The notes beneath the pieces are model-generated. The model ran no database searches, was not told where the DNA came from, and worked only from the letters and a program-made list of their open reading frames with translations. Positions 7,900 to 15,389 of a stretch of DNA of 29,239 nt are shown one piece after another (within the stretch, counting starts at the first letter, position 1; every line of letters begins with the position of its first letter). The translations under genes were made by a program, and so were the position numbers. The DNA is from Flavobacteriaceae bacterium (lineage in GTDB: Bacteria; Bacteroidota; Bacteroidia; Flavobacteriales; Flavobacteriaceae), in the NCBI GenBank assembly GCA_947472705.1, contig CANJDA010000011.1, positions 1 through 29,239 on the forward strand, read 5' to 3'.

Positions 7900-8961
7900 T
7901 TATAAATCATTAGCTAAAGCAGTAATTCGCTTGATGTCTTGTTCTTTACTTTTAGGGTATATCAGTAAAATACCCTCTTTATCTACAATAATATAATCAT
8001 GTAATCCATCAATCACAATTATTTTATTGGCATCGGATCGAACGATATTATTGGAAGCATTTTCCATAACAACTTTAGCATTAATGACACCGTTATTATT
8101 TTCATCTTTATCTAATTTTTCATGGAGTTGTCCCCAAGTCCCTAAATCATTCCAATCGAATGTTGCTGGTAAAACATATACATTTTGTGCCTTTTCCATC
8201 ACAGCATAATCTATAGAAATATTTTCAGCATTGGCATAATTATCTTCTATAAATTGTTTCTCGTTGAAAGTATTAAAACTATCAACTCCTTGTTGAAACA
8301 AAGCATTCATTTGGGGCTGAAATTTTGAAAAAGCTTCTGTAATCGATTGTACACTCCAAATAAATATGCCACCATTCCATAGGAAATTACCCGCTTCCAA
8401 AAACGATTTTGCCGTTTCATAATTGGGTTTTTCACGAAACTGATTTACTTTTTTGATTGGATTGGAATCGTTTTTATCAAACTCAATGTAACCAAAACCA
8501 GTATTGGGAAATGTAGGTTGGATACCAAGTGTCATCAAAGCATTTTCTTTTAGACAAAAATCAAAACACTGCTGCAAATTATTGGAAAATGCAACTTCAT
8601 CTTCTATCCAGTGGTCGCTTGGCGCAACCACCATAACAGCCTCAGGGTTTTGCTTTTGAATTTTCAGTGATGCATATAAAATACATGGTGCTGTATTACG
8701 CATAGCTGGTTCTAACAAAACTTGGTCCTGTTTTACCATTGGCAATTGTTCCAACACTAAATCATTATAACGCTCGTTTGTTAGAATAAATATATTTTCG
8801 GCTGGAATTAACTTTGACAATCGACTAAAAGTCTTTTGAATCAAAGTACTTCCCGAGCCTAACATGTCGTGAAATTGTTTTGGTAAATCGGTTGTACTTA
8901 CTGGCCAGAAGCGTGATCCAACTCCACCAGCCATCAATATGGCGTAATAATTTTTATTCAT
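7900..8961 (-). CDS. manC: Mannose-1-phosphate guanylyltransferase
   Basis: A 353-residue cytosolic enzyme making GDP-mannose from mannose 1-phosphate and GTP. It opens with the nucleotidyltransferase motif MAGGVGSRFWP (residues 10-20) followed by LPKQF. Further family landmarks are EPAMRNTAP, VVAPSDHWI, FREKP and FLWNGGIF, and the C-terminal TFDWNDLGTW. The C-terminal isomerase domain of fused ManC/AlgA proteins is absent, as is usual for the single-function form. The ATG at 8961 is preferred because it places the motif near the N-terminus; a longer frame would need a TTG at 8985. The SprT-like gene lies 53 bases upstream on the same strand. Confidence 0.93.
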   Translation of the reverse strand: MNKNYYAILMAGGVGSRFWPVSTTDLPKQFHDMLGSGSTLIQKTFSRLSKLIPAENIFILTNERYNDLVLEQLPMVKQDQVLLEPAMRNTAPCILYASLKIQKQNPEAVMVVAPSDHWIEDEVAFSNNLQQCFDFCLKENALMTLGIQPTFPNTGFGYIEFDKNDSNPIKKVNQFREKPNYETAKSFLEAGNFLWNGGIFIWSVQSITEAFSKFQPQMNALFQQGVDSFNTFNEKQFIEDNYANAENISIDYAVMEKAQNVYVLPATFDWNDLGTWGQLHEKLDKDENNNGVINAKVVMENASNNIVRSDANKIIVIDGLHDYIIVDKEGILLIYPKSKEQDIKRITALANDL

Positions 8962-9014
8962 TTTATTGTAGTAGCTAAGCGACAAAGGTACAAAGTGAAA
9001 GAGGTATTTTAAAC

Positions 9015-9617
9015 TTAACTTGGCAAAATTTCAACCTCAGCATTAGCATTAAACAAATATAATCTTCCTGTTTTGACTTCAAGGCATTCATACCGTTTTA
9101 CACGTAGTCCTTTTTTTTGAAAAATTCTACCATTTTTTATTCTGAAAAAACTACCACTTGGCACTTCGTGAATGAAGTGAACATCAGGTTTTCTTTCATC
9201 AAATTGTTTAAGAGCAAAAGCCAACCGAGCATCAGTATCGCTACTGGCGGTTGGGTTTCTAAAATGATTTGCCACCAATGGCAATACCGAATGTGGAAAA
9301 ATCTCCGGTCTTATGAAAGGCACCATCAATCGTTGGAAAGTATGCTTCCATTCATTCCCGTGTGGTTTTATTAGTCTTCCAAATTTTTCATAAGCCACTA
9401 AATGAGCTATTTCATGAACCAAGGTTATCAAGAAACGGTATTTGTTTAAATTGGCATTGACCGTAATTTCATGCTTTCCTCCTACTGCCCTTCGATAATC
9501 GCCATGACGTGTTTGACGCTCATTAACGATTTTCAAATGTACATTATTGCTTTTGATTAACTCAAAACAAGAAAGAACGGCATGTTCCGGTAAATATTTT
9601 GAAAGGACTTCGCTCAA
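9015..9617 (-). CDS. SprT-like zinc metalloprotease-domain protein
   Basis: A 200-residue protein with the zinc-binding motif HEIAH (residues 68-72) and a likely third ligand in IKPHGNEWK (His86), as in SprT/Spartan-type domains. Its role in bacteria is poorly known. The frame has a stop codon immediately upstream (TAA at 9620-9618), so the only start giving the conserved N-terminus SEVLSKYLPEHAV is a TTG at 9617. The start is 2 bases from the edge of the heptamer-bounded element at 9620-10006. The gene probably belongs to an operon running from the SDR gene through the four-helix-bundle gene to manC. Confidence 0.85.
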   Translation of the reverse strand: MSEVLSKYLPEHAVLSCFELIKSNNVHLKIVNERQTRHGDYRRAVGGKHEITVNANLNKYRFLITLVHEIAHLVAYEKFGRLIKPHGNEWKHTFQRLMVPFIRPEIFPHSVLPLVANHFRNPTASSDTDARLAFALKQFDERKPDVHFIHEVPSGSFFRIKNGRIFQKKGLRVKRYECLEVKTGRLYLFNANAEVEILPS

Positions 9618-9619
9618 TT

Positions 9620-9637
9620 AGTTATGAGTTATGAGTT
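9620..9637. repeat. Left inverted heptamer array of the four-helix-bundle element
   Basis: AGTTATG repeated 2.5 times. It matches the outer 18 bases of the right array (reverse complement) at 17 of 18 positions. On the - strand it encodes the last residues (HNS) and the stop codon of the four-helix-bundle protein. Confidence 0.85.
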
Positions 9638-9981
9638 GCTTTTGATGTTATAATAATACTTCTTATGATTTTTAACACTTCTTCACATTTAGGATAAATA
9701 TTTTTAAATTCTTCATCAGAAATATAATCTGTATCTTTCAAAAGTTCTAACCAGTACATAGTTTCATCACATTCTTTTTGAGAAATGGATAACTTATGAA
9801 TGAAATCAGATTTACTTTGTGCATTTACAGCTTCTCTAACATTAGCTCCTACAGAAGTAATAGATAGTAGAAATTGTTTACACATTACAAACTCCTTTTT
9901 ATCAGAAACCAAGCACTTGTATAGTTGAATCCCGATAACAGCTAACTCAAAACTCTTCTTTTTGATAATGCTTTCACTCAT
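9622..9981 (-). CDS. Four-helix-bundle protein (23S rRNA intervening-sequence protein family)
   Basis: A 119-residue helical protein with the family pattern complete: KSFELAVIGIQLYKCL, then SVGANVREAVNAQSKSDF, then KLSISQKECDETMYWLELL (about residues 65-83). Family members are encoded by intervening sequences inside 23S rRNA genes and also stand alone; relatives include Avd of diversity-generating retroelements. They form pentamers or oligomers and are proposed to bind nucleic acid, but the role is not established. No reverse transcriptase or variable repeat is nearby, so there is no retroelement here. Both the start codon (TTATGAGT context) and the stop codon (within ACTCATAA) lie in the flanking heptamer repeats, which ties gene and repeats together as one unit. 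Confidence 0.9.
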   Translation of the reverse strand: MSESIIKKKSFELAVIGIQLYKCLVSDKKEFVMCKQFLLSITSVGANVREAVNAQSKSDFIHKLSISQKECDETMYWLELLKDTDYISDEEFKNIYPKCEEVLKIIRSIIITSKATHNS

Positions 9982-10006
9982 AACTTATAACTCATAATTC
10001 ATAACT
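9976..10006. repeat. Right inverted heptamer array of the four-helix-bundle element
   Basis: 4.4 units of a degenerate 7-base repeat (ACTCATA, ACTTATA, ACTCATA, ATTCATA, ACT). The inner units contain the ATG of the four-helix-bundle gene on the - strand. The array ends 2 bases before the SDR stop codon. Confidence 0.85.
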
Positions 10007-10008
10007 GT

Positions 10009-10686
10009 TTACGGTGTAGAAGAGGAAACTTGTAGCACTTTTCCGTTATGGTATTTATTCCCTGTTAATGCGAAATTAAAAATATAGTTGGCCATTTCCT
10101 TTGCTGATAATGGAGCTTGATAACTCGGAAATGCTTCTTGCAACATCTCGGTATTCACGGCTCCTAAAGCCAAAACATTAAATGCAATTCCTTGTTCCTT
10201 ATATTCTTCGGCTAAAAGTTCCGACAAAGTAATAACGGCTCCTTTACTAGAACTGTAAGCAGCCAATCCAGCAAATTTCATACTGCCTTGAATGCCGCCC
10301 ATTGAGCTTATAGAAACTACATGGCTTCCTTTTTGCAAGTAGGGCAAACAAACTCGAGTCAAATTGGCAACACCAAAAACATTGACTTTATAAACATTTT
10401 CAAAATCTGCTTGTGTGGTTTGTGCAAAAGGTTTGTTGACCAAACTTCCTGCGTTGTGAATAATGACATCTACTTTTTTCCAGGTTTGAGATAGAAATTT
10501 TTCAACTTCAACCATATCTTCTTCATTTGCTAAATCGATAGCAAGGCAAGTGATGTTTCCATTTTCAATTAAAACTTGAGGTGTTTTTCTAGAAATGGCT
10601 AAAACTTGATGTCCAGCATTGGCAAACTGTAAAGCCAGTTCATAGCCTATACCTCTTGAAGTTCCTGTGATGATAATATTCTTCAT
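10009..10686 (-). CDS. Short-chain dehydrogenase/reductase (SDR)
   Basis: A 225-residue classical SDR oxidoreductase. It has the NAD(P)-binding TGTSRGIG motif (residues 7-14), NAG in VIHNAGSLV, the catalytic serine in VVSISSMGG and the catalytic YSSSK. The arginine after the glycine motif suggests NADP preference, which is an inference. Substrate is unknown. It is slightly short for the family and ends soon after the catalytic half. It heads a - strand group (SDR, four-helix-bundle protein, SprT-like, manC). A weak -7-like sequence lies upstream. Confidence 0.88.
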   Translation of the reverse strand: MKNIIITGTSRGIGYELALQFANAGHQVLAISRKTPQVLIENGNITCLAIDLANEEDMVEVEKFLSQTWKKVDVIIHNAGSLVNKPFAQTTQADFENVYKVNVFGVANLTRVCLPYLQKGSHVVSISSMGGIQGSMKFAGLAAYSSSKGAVITLSELLAEEYKEQGIAFNVLALGAVNTEMLQEAFPSYQAPLSAKEMANYIFNFALTGNKYHNGKVLQVSSSTP

Positions 10687-10730
10687 TTTTTCTTAATTGT
10701 CGTAAAGATACTAAAAGTAAGGAAATGAAA

Positions 10731-11357
10731 TTAGCTACTGTATTTTCTATAAAATTTATATCCTTGAAAAATTCCCAATCCTAAAAAAATGGCAGGAATG
10801 ATATACTTCATTAAATATTTCGATAAAAAATCAACATTGGAAGCAAAATAATGTAGTGATAGAATTAGGGTCAACATCCCGCAGAATGTACCAGCAATTG
10901 TTCCAAAAACATAAAAGTACTTTCTTGATTTGGAAACTTCAATATAATTCCCATTTAATAAATAGAGGTTCCAGCCTGTCCAAAAGGGAATTTGGATAAA
11001 GTTCAGGCAACTCGACACAATTCCAAAAACAAAGGGAGCATAGTGGAAAGTGGCAGTAAAATTGGTTTTTGTATTCGAACTACTATAGAAAACAACCGCA
11101 AGTATAAACATAAACAACACTGAAAATCCTTCTATATATTTGGTGAGTTTTATATTTGATGCTAGTTTTTTGGCAAAAATTAAAGTAGAAAAAATAACAA
11201 TAAATTCAACGCAAATGACTCCTAATATAAACAAAAGGGTTGGTTGCATTCCAGCTATTTGAAACAATTGAAATCCTATTACATTCAAATACCCCAAGGG
11301 AATAGAGCCCAGAAAACTAACTATAAATCCAACGCCTATATTCTTGATGTTTTGCAT
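10731..11357 (-). CDS. LysE-like integral membrane protein
   Basis: A 208-residue hydrophobic protein with about six transmembrane segments. The first segment, GFIVSFLGSIPLGYLNVIG, resembles the N-terminal consensus of LysE/RhtB amino acid exporters, in which a polar-glycine-proline turn follows the first helix. Identification as a member of the LysE superfamily is moderate; no substrate can be named. The start codon overlaps the upstream ATP-grasp gene's stop by one base (TAATG), which suggests coupled translation of the two proteins. Confidence 0.6.
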   Translation of the reverse strand: MQNIKNIGVGFIVSFLGSIPLGYLNVIGFQLFQIAGMQPTLLFILGVICVEFIVIFSTLIFAKKLASNIKLTKYIEGFSVLFMFILAVVFYSSSNTKTNFTATFHYAPFVFGIVSSCLNFIQIPFWTGWNLYLLNGNYIEVSKSRKYFYVFGTIAGTFCGMLTLILSLHYFASNVDFLSKYLMKYIIPAIFLGLGIFQGYKFYRKYSS

Positions 11358-12391
11358 TAAAAATGAATGATTCTGTTGAATTGTTGGTTGTGCAACTTGT
11401 ATTGTTCCATTCCTATTTTATGTGGCAAATAGGAATAACCCCGTTTGTTATTTTCAACACTAATTTCAAACATATAGGTTATGTGTCGTGCCAGTTCTTT
11501 CCAAGCGAATAAAAGGGAATGTTTAGGATCATAAATATGAGTAGGCTCACTGGCTGCTCCATTCAATTCAACAATCGAGAAGTTTTTTCCTTGTTCTAGT
11601 TCTTCCCAACTGTTGTACATCAAATCCATTCTCCCAAAATAAAACTCCTCTATTTGCAAACACATATCGTCTATGACTTTGGTTAATTGTGGAGAAATTA
11701 AATGACTATAGTCAATGAATTTTGCGCCACGAGCATGATTACCATAGGGAACCAAATTTTGCTTTTCCCCTTTGGCTAAGATAGTTTTTAGTTGGTTACC
11801 ATATTCTTTTTGCAGGGCTTTTAATTGCAATTCATAACGTGGATTCAATTTCAATAAGTCTTCAATTGTTGCACTACCATCGCCTTCAATGATTAAAAAT
11901 TCTTTGGCTACAACTCCAGTTATTCTTCCCTTTTTTTCATGGGGAAAACGAACATAAAAAATGCCAACTTCATTGTCATAGGGAATTAAATCTTGCAACA
12001 AATAATCAAAATTGGCTTTGTTGTGATAGGCTTTTAACTCCTCTAAATTGTTTATTTTTTTTACTGCCGAACCTCTTAGTCCAATATCGGGTTTGGCAAT
12101 TAAAGGCATAGTAATTTGATTATTTTCTATCAAGGAAACTACATTCTCATAAGAGCTATTCTCTTTCACAAACTTAGTTTTCGGATAAAATTTTTGCGGA
12201 ATCAAATCATAGATTTCTTTTTTGCTATCCATTATAAATCCTCCGTTTCGCATGGTGGGATTACAAGTGTTGAAAAAGAAAATTGTTCTTGCTTTCAATG
12301 AATAAAAAGCCCACAAAAAATAGATTGGAATATAAACCAATTGAAATGGCCAATATTCCCAGTGAAAGAGTTTATGAAGAAAGAGTCGCAA
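11357..12391 (-). CDS. ATP-grasp domain protein (D-Ala-D-Ala ligase-like)
   Basis: A 344-residue protein with an N-terminal hydrophobic, aromatic segment (WEYWPFQLVYIPIYFLWAFY, residues 12-31) that may associate with the membrane. An ATP-grasp fold follows: MPLIAKPDIGLRGSAV for the nucleotide-binding loop, LLQDLIPYDNEVGIFYVR, and FYFGRMDLMY plus FSIVELNGAASEPTH for the metal-binding C-terminal part. Such enzymes join a carboxylate to an amine using ATP; the substrate here is unknown. The only plausible start is a TTG at 12391, just after the heptamer repeat; the upstream in-frame stop is the TAA of the NRDE gene region. It is coupled to the LysE-like gene, which suggests a make-and-export pair. 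Confidence 0.75.
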   Translation of the reverse strand: MRLFLHKLFHWEYWPFQLVYIPIYFLWAFYSLKARTIFFFNTCNPTMRNGGFIMDSKKEIYDLIPQKFYPKTKFVKENSSYENVVSLIENNQITMPLIAKPDIGLRGSAVKKINNLEELKAYHNKANFDYLLQDLIPYDNEVGIFYVRFPHEKKGRITGVVAKEFLIIEGDGSATIEDLLKLNPRYELQLKALQKEYGNQLKTILAKGEKQNLVPYGNHARGAKFIDYSHLISPQLTKVIDDMCLQIEEFYFGRMDLMYNSWEELEQGKNFSIVELNGAASEPTHIYDPKHSLLFAWKELARHITYMFEISVENNKRGYSYLPHKIGMEQYKLHNQQFNRIIHF

Positions 12392-12399
12392 GAATGATG

Positions 12400-12418
12400 A
12401 ATTATGAGTTATGAATTA
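12400..12418. repeat. Heptamer tandem array, gene-less copy
   Basis: 2.7 units (AATTATG, AGTTATG, AATTA) of the same 7-base family as at 6305-6330 and 9620-10006. It lies between the NRDE gene's stop codon, which is inside the array, and the TTG start of the ATP-grasp gene. Confidence 0.75.
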
Positions 12419-13126
12419 AACCGTTATGAATGTGTTTGAAAAATCCTTTTCTGTTGTCAGATCATTGTAGTGGATGGTTACTTTGTTCATTTCGATTACC
12501 GTTTGAGTAATGCTCAAGGTTTTAAGGGCGTCTTGTCTATTGATAACCAAGCCGTGTTCGGTGTTGGCTTCTTCGGTATAGCGGTGAAAGTTAAATAACT
12601 CCTCTTCACCTACTTCTGGTTTGGCATCGAGAAAGGTAGTAAACCAATCGGCTCTTTTTTCTCTTATTTCTTTAGAATATAAGGTTGATGACGACCAGAT
12701 GTGACTTTTAATAGTGTCTAACTCAACCGTACTTTTTTGCACTTCATTCCACCGCAATTGAAACAGTTTTTGATTTTCAAAAAGTACTATAGTGAAAGGT
12801 TCTATGCCTTCCAAATCGATATCTTCCCATGCTGCTATTGCCGATTTGCTGCTGATGAGTTCCAGTACAATTAAGCCACGACTTTTACGATAGCTATTTT
12901 TAACGAAATGTCTTTCATCGGCACCATTTAATAATACTAATACAGTTGAATGCTCATTAATGGCAAACCAAGTTCCGCCTGCTTTTTGGTCTTTCGGGAA
13001 GATGACTTTTTTATCATTGATTAGATAGCTTCGGGGTTCAATCGCCCCTGGACGAAGCGTCTTTTCATCGCGGTTGGACGTAATGACTATTTTGCCATTG
13101 GCATTAACAAAACTTACTGTGCACAT
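12416..13126 (-). CDS. NRDE family (TANGO2-like) protein
   Basis: A 236-residue protein starting MCTVSFVNANGKIVITSNRDE. The conserved Cys2 and the NRDE motif (residues 17-20) define the family, which has an N-terminal-nucleophile-like fold. The eukaryotic relative TANGO2 has been linked to haem and lipid handling, but the bacterial role is unknown. GGTWFAINEH and a central VLLNG are further landmarks. Length is normal. Its start overlaps the end of the DinB-like gene by 13 bases, so the two are probably co-translated. Confidence 0.9.
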   Translation of the reverse strand: MCTVSFVNANGKIVITSNRDEKTLRPGAIEPRSYLINDKKVIFPKDQKAGGTWFAINEHSTVLVLLNGADERHFVKNSYRKSRGLIVLELISSKSAIAAWEDIDLEGIEPFTIVLFENQKLFQLRWNEVQKSTVELDTIKSHIWSSSTLYSKEIREKRADWFTTFLDAKPEVGEEELFNFHRYTEEANTEHGLVINRQDALKTLSITQTVIEMNKVTIHYNDLTTEKDFSNTFITV

Positions 13127-13602
13127 TGTTTTCTGTATTCGATAGTAGAACGAGCCACTCCAAAATTCTCATCTACTTCAATTGATGCCGATTGTAAAAG
13201 TGCCACTTTTATTAGTGCCTGATGATGAATACAATGCTCTAAATTATATAACAATTCGCGGTGATAGTTACTTTGAATTAAAAGTTCTTCTCCATCAACA
13301 ATTTGTTGTAAGTGCAGTTCTTTGTTTTCTTTGTCCAATTGATTTAAAATAATAGCTATACACTCTTTAGCAAAAGCTGTATTAGTTTGAATATTATAAT
13401 CTCTTTTTCGATTATCATAATTTACTATTCCAAACTCATACTGGTTTTCAAGACATTGAAACATCTCAATGATGTGTCTGGTATGTTCACCAATAGTGGC
13501 GTTACTCAAATCTTGACAAGGACAACAATAATCATCATCTGATAGCTGATTCAATAAATCAGATAACTCATTTAGGGTTTTATAGATTGCTGGGATGAGC
13601 AT
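13114..13602 (-). CDS. DinB-like / DUF664-type metal-binding protein
   Basis: A 162-residue four-helix protein of the DinB/YfiT type. Histidines fit the three-His metal site: GEHTRHIIEMFQ in the second helix and CIHHQALIKVALLQ in the last. Members include thiol transferases, but many are uncharacterised; no catalytic role is claimed here. The tail overlaps the NRDE gene by 13 bases. The cluster of CCPCQD near residue 27 adds two cysteines separated by one residue, an unusual detail. Confidence 0.75.
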   Translation of the reverse strand: MLIPAIYKTLNELSDLLNQLSDDDYCCPCQDLSNATIGEHTRHIIEMFQCLENQYEFGIVNYDNRKRDYNIQTNTAFAKECIAIILNQLDKENKELHLQQIVDGEELLIQSNYHRELLYNLEHCIHHQALIKVALLQSASIEVDENFGVARSTIEYRKQCAQ

Positions 13603-13654
13603 AAATTGGTTTTTAATTGTTTGTATTTTTATTACTTTATAAAATTATAGACAA

Positions 13655-14044
13655 CTATATTTTTAATTTTAATAAATCTGGAATGTTACTTTTTTGATTA
13701 TTGACTAAAATCAAACAACAAAGTGTTGTAATTATTGCCAATGCAAATAAAGTTCCTCCATCATTTTTAACAACAATCCCAAGAACAAAAATATGAGAAA
13801 AAATGGCACCAAACATAGTTCCTAATGCCATAAGTGCTCCTATCAGTGTGGTTCTTGGTATTAGAATCAATATAGAAGCGATTAATTCAACTATCCCGGA
13901 GCCAATTCTTCCAAAAGGTTCGATACCCATTTTAGTAAAAATATAGACACTTTCTTCAGCACCAGTAAATTTAAAAAATAAAGTTTGAACAAGGATTACT
14001 ACAGCGATAAGCTTTACAATCCAAATAAATATAGGGTTTTTCAT
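13655..14044 (-). CDS. DoxX-like membrane protein
   Basis: A 129-residue integral membrane protein with four hydrophobic segments. The first half, VILVQTLFFKFTGAEESVYIF and then RIGSGIVELIASILIL, matches the DoxX family, in which the GxxE after the first loop is conserved. Members have been tied to redox or thiosulfate metabolism, but most are unknown. It starts 16 bases after the YHS gene stops, so the two form an operon. Confidence 0.8.
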   Translation of the reverse strand: MKNPIFIWIVKLIAVVILVQTLFFKFTGAEESVYIFTKMGIEPFGRIGSGIVELIASILILIPRTTLIGALMALGTMFGAIFSHIFVLGIVVKNDGGTLFALAIITTLCCLILVNNQKSNIPDLLKLKI

Positions 14045-14060
14045 GATTTTTAGGTTTTAA

Positions 14061-14522
14061 TTAATTAATGATTTTTTTCCAGTTAGCGTCTGCTTTCTTA
14101 TTCAGATTGGCTTCGTCTTTATTCCATGATTTCAAAGTATTATTAAAATAGGCATTGTAGAATAAAAACAATTTTCCATTTACAATTTTGAAAGTTTCAG
14201 GGTCTACCTCAACCTTCTCCCCTTTGGCGCCCATTGCATAAGCACACCATCCACCATATTGTGGTTCGTAGCCTGAAGGATTTTTAGCAAATGTTTCTTT
14301 ATTAGCTTGGGACGAAAAGTTATAAGTTGCTCCTTCATAGGATGCAGTTAATTCCTTTTTCCCTTTAACGGCTTTCTTCTGTGTAAAGTAGCTCACAGGA
14401 TCATATCCCTGAATAGCTACTTTATTTTCTAAATTGAATTCTTTTACTCTTTTTGTAGCTGACTGTGCAAAACTTATAGTTGATGATAATACAACGAATA
14501 AGATTAAAATTGATTTTTTCAT
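14061..14522 (-). CDS. Secreted YHS-domain protein
   Basis: A 153-residue protein with a signal peptide (MKKSILILFVVLSSTISFAQ) followed by a YHS-type domain: VAIQGYDPVSYFTQKKAVKG, then YNFSSQANKETFAKNPSGYEPQYGGWCAYAMG. YHS domains are thought to bind metal; only one cysteine (in GGWCAYA) is present, so copper or haem binding is possible but unproven. The location is predicted to be the periplasm or exterior. It leads an operon with the DoxX-like gene, and a -7 promoter element lies upstream. Confidence 0.85.
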   Translation of the reverse strand: MKKSILILFVVLSSTISFAQSATKRVKEFNLENKVAIQGYDPVSYFTQKKAVKGKKELTASYEGATYNFSSQANKETFAKNPSGYEPQYGGWCAYAMGAKGEKVEVDPETFKIVNGKLFLFYNAYFNNTLKSWNKDEANLNKKADANWKKIIN

Positions 14523-14556
14523 GATACTGACATTTAGTTTATATGTTTTGATAAAG

Positions 14557-14564
14557 CAAAAGTA
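14557..14564 (-). promoter_or_regulatory. -7 promoter element of the YHS-DoxX operon
   Basis: On the - strand TACTTTTG matches TAnnTTTG, 34 bases before the YHS start codon. No TTTG is visible at the -33 distance, so activation by a regulator is possible. Confidence 0.5.
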
Positions 14565-14618
14565 GCATAGGTATAAAAAAGGAAATGTCAGGTAGTTTAC
14601 AATTGGGGTAAAATAGTT

Positions 14619-15308
14619 TTACAACTTCGAAATATCTTCGATGATGATTTCTTTTCTACCGTAATGCATCAAGCCGTTTTCTTCTAATTCATTTAATAAT
14701 AAAGTAGCTGTTTGGCGCGAGGTACAAATGATTTGGGCAATATCTGTTTGGGTTAGATAGTTTTCTATAATTATTCTGTTACCTTCTTTTTTACCATCTT
14801 TTTTACCATCTTTTTCAGCCCAGTCTTTCAGGAAAGTAAGCAAGCGGGTTTTGGCATCTTTGGACATTAGATTGGCATAACTGTTCTTGATGCGCTTCAT
14901 TTTTAAACCCACGAACTTAGTATAAGATAATGCCAAACTTGGATTTTGCAACAACAAATTCTCAAAGTCAGACATCAAGAAGCTACAAATGATAATATCG
15001 TCAGTAAGTGCTTTGGCATACTCATTAGAGTTTCTATCGCTATCCAATTCTAATTCACCAAATAAGTCTCCTTTTTGGATAATGTCTTTGATGGTTTCGT
15101 TTCCATCTTCATCCACAGAAACAATTTTGATGTTTCCTTTTTTGAGTAAAAAAACGCGAGGCAAATCAGACGAAGAGAAGTAAATGATATCGCCTTTTTT
15201 GGCTTTTTTGAAGCCGGTTATAATACACAACTGTTTGATTTGCGACATACTTAATGTCCAAAACAATTTATGATCGCGGAGGTACCAATATTTTAGTTCT
15301 TCATACAT
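14619..15308 (-). CDS. Crp/Fnr family transcriptional regulator
   Basis: A 229-residue regulator. The N-terminal cyclic-nucleotide-binding-type beta roll includes GDIIYF, LLKKGNIKIVSVD and GDLFGELEL (80-88). A C-terminal winged helix-turn-helix follows: LTQTDIAQIICTSRQTATLLLNELEENGLM. No Fnr-type N-terminal cysteine cluster is seen, so oxygen sensing through an Fe-S centre is unlikely. A lysine-rich linker with a duplicated GKKD unit precedes the HTH. It lies directly upstream of the YHS-DoxX operon on the same strand, with about 96 bases between, and is a candidate regulator of it. Confidence 0.9.
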   Translation of the reverse strand: MYEELKYWYLRDHKLFWTLSMSQIKQLCIITGFKKAKKGDIIYFSSSDLPRVFLLKKGNIKIVSVDEDGNETIKDIIQKGDLFGELELDSDRNSNEYAKALTDDIIICSFLMSDFENLLLQNPSLALSYTKFVGLKMKRIKNSYANLMSKDAKTRLLTFLKDWAEKDGKKDGKKEGNRIIIENYLTQTDIAQIICTSRQTATLLLNELEENGLMHYGRKEIIIEDISKL

Positions 15309-15334
15309 AGGGTAAATATAGAAATTTTTGCAAT

Positions 15335-15368
15335 AAAAAACCCTTTCAATAATAACACTGAAAGGGTT
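15335..15368 (-). terminator. Terminator of the acyl-CoA dehydrogenase gene
   Basis: A 10-bp perfect stem, AACCCTTTCA (15339-15348) with TGAAAGGGTT (15359-15368). On the - strand it is followed by a six-T tract, 21 bases after the acyl-CoA dehydrogenase stop, and it separates that gene from crp. Confidence 0.85.
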
Positions 15369-15389
15369 GATTTATTCGTGAAGATTGAA

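Larger units (their letters stand above)
9620..10006 (-). mobile_element. Candidate IVS-like element: four-helix-bundle gene bounded by inverted heptamer repeats
   Basis: A 387-base unit consisting of one gene for a 23S-IVS-type four-helix-bundle protein, flanked by inverted arrays of a 7-base repeat. The terminal 18 bases are inverted repeats with one mismatch. The unit begins 2 bases before the SprT-like gene's start codon and ends 2 bases after the SDR gene's stop codon. On a transcript the ends could pair and form a long stem around the reading frame, as in intervening sequences within 23S rRNA. No target duplication and no transposase are visible. That it is or was mobile is an inference. 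Confidence 0.45.

Noticed and set aside
8962..8985. TTG start of manC at 8985
   Set aside because: The ATG at 8961 gives the normal position of the nucleotidyltransferase motif.
9622..9981. Diversity-generating retroelement accessory gene (Avd)
   Set aside because: The protein family is related, but no reverse transcriptase, template repeat or variable repeat target is visible in the window.
9620..10006. Insertion sequence or transposon
   Set aside because: Inverted ends are present, but there is no transposase and no target duplication, so only an IVS-like element is proposed.
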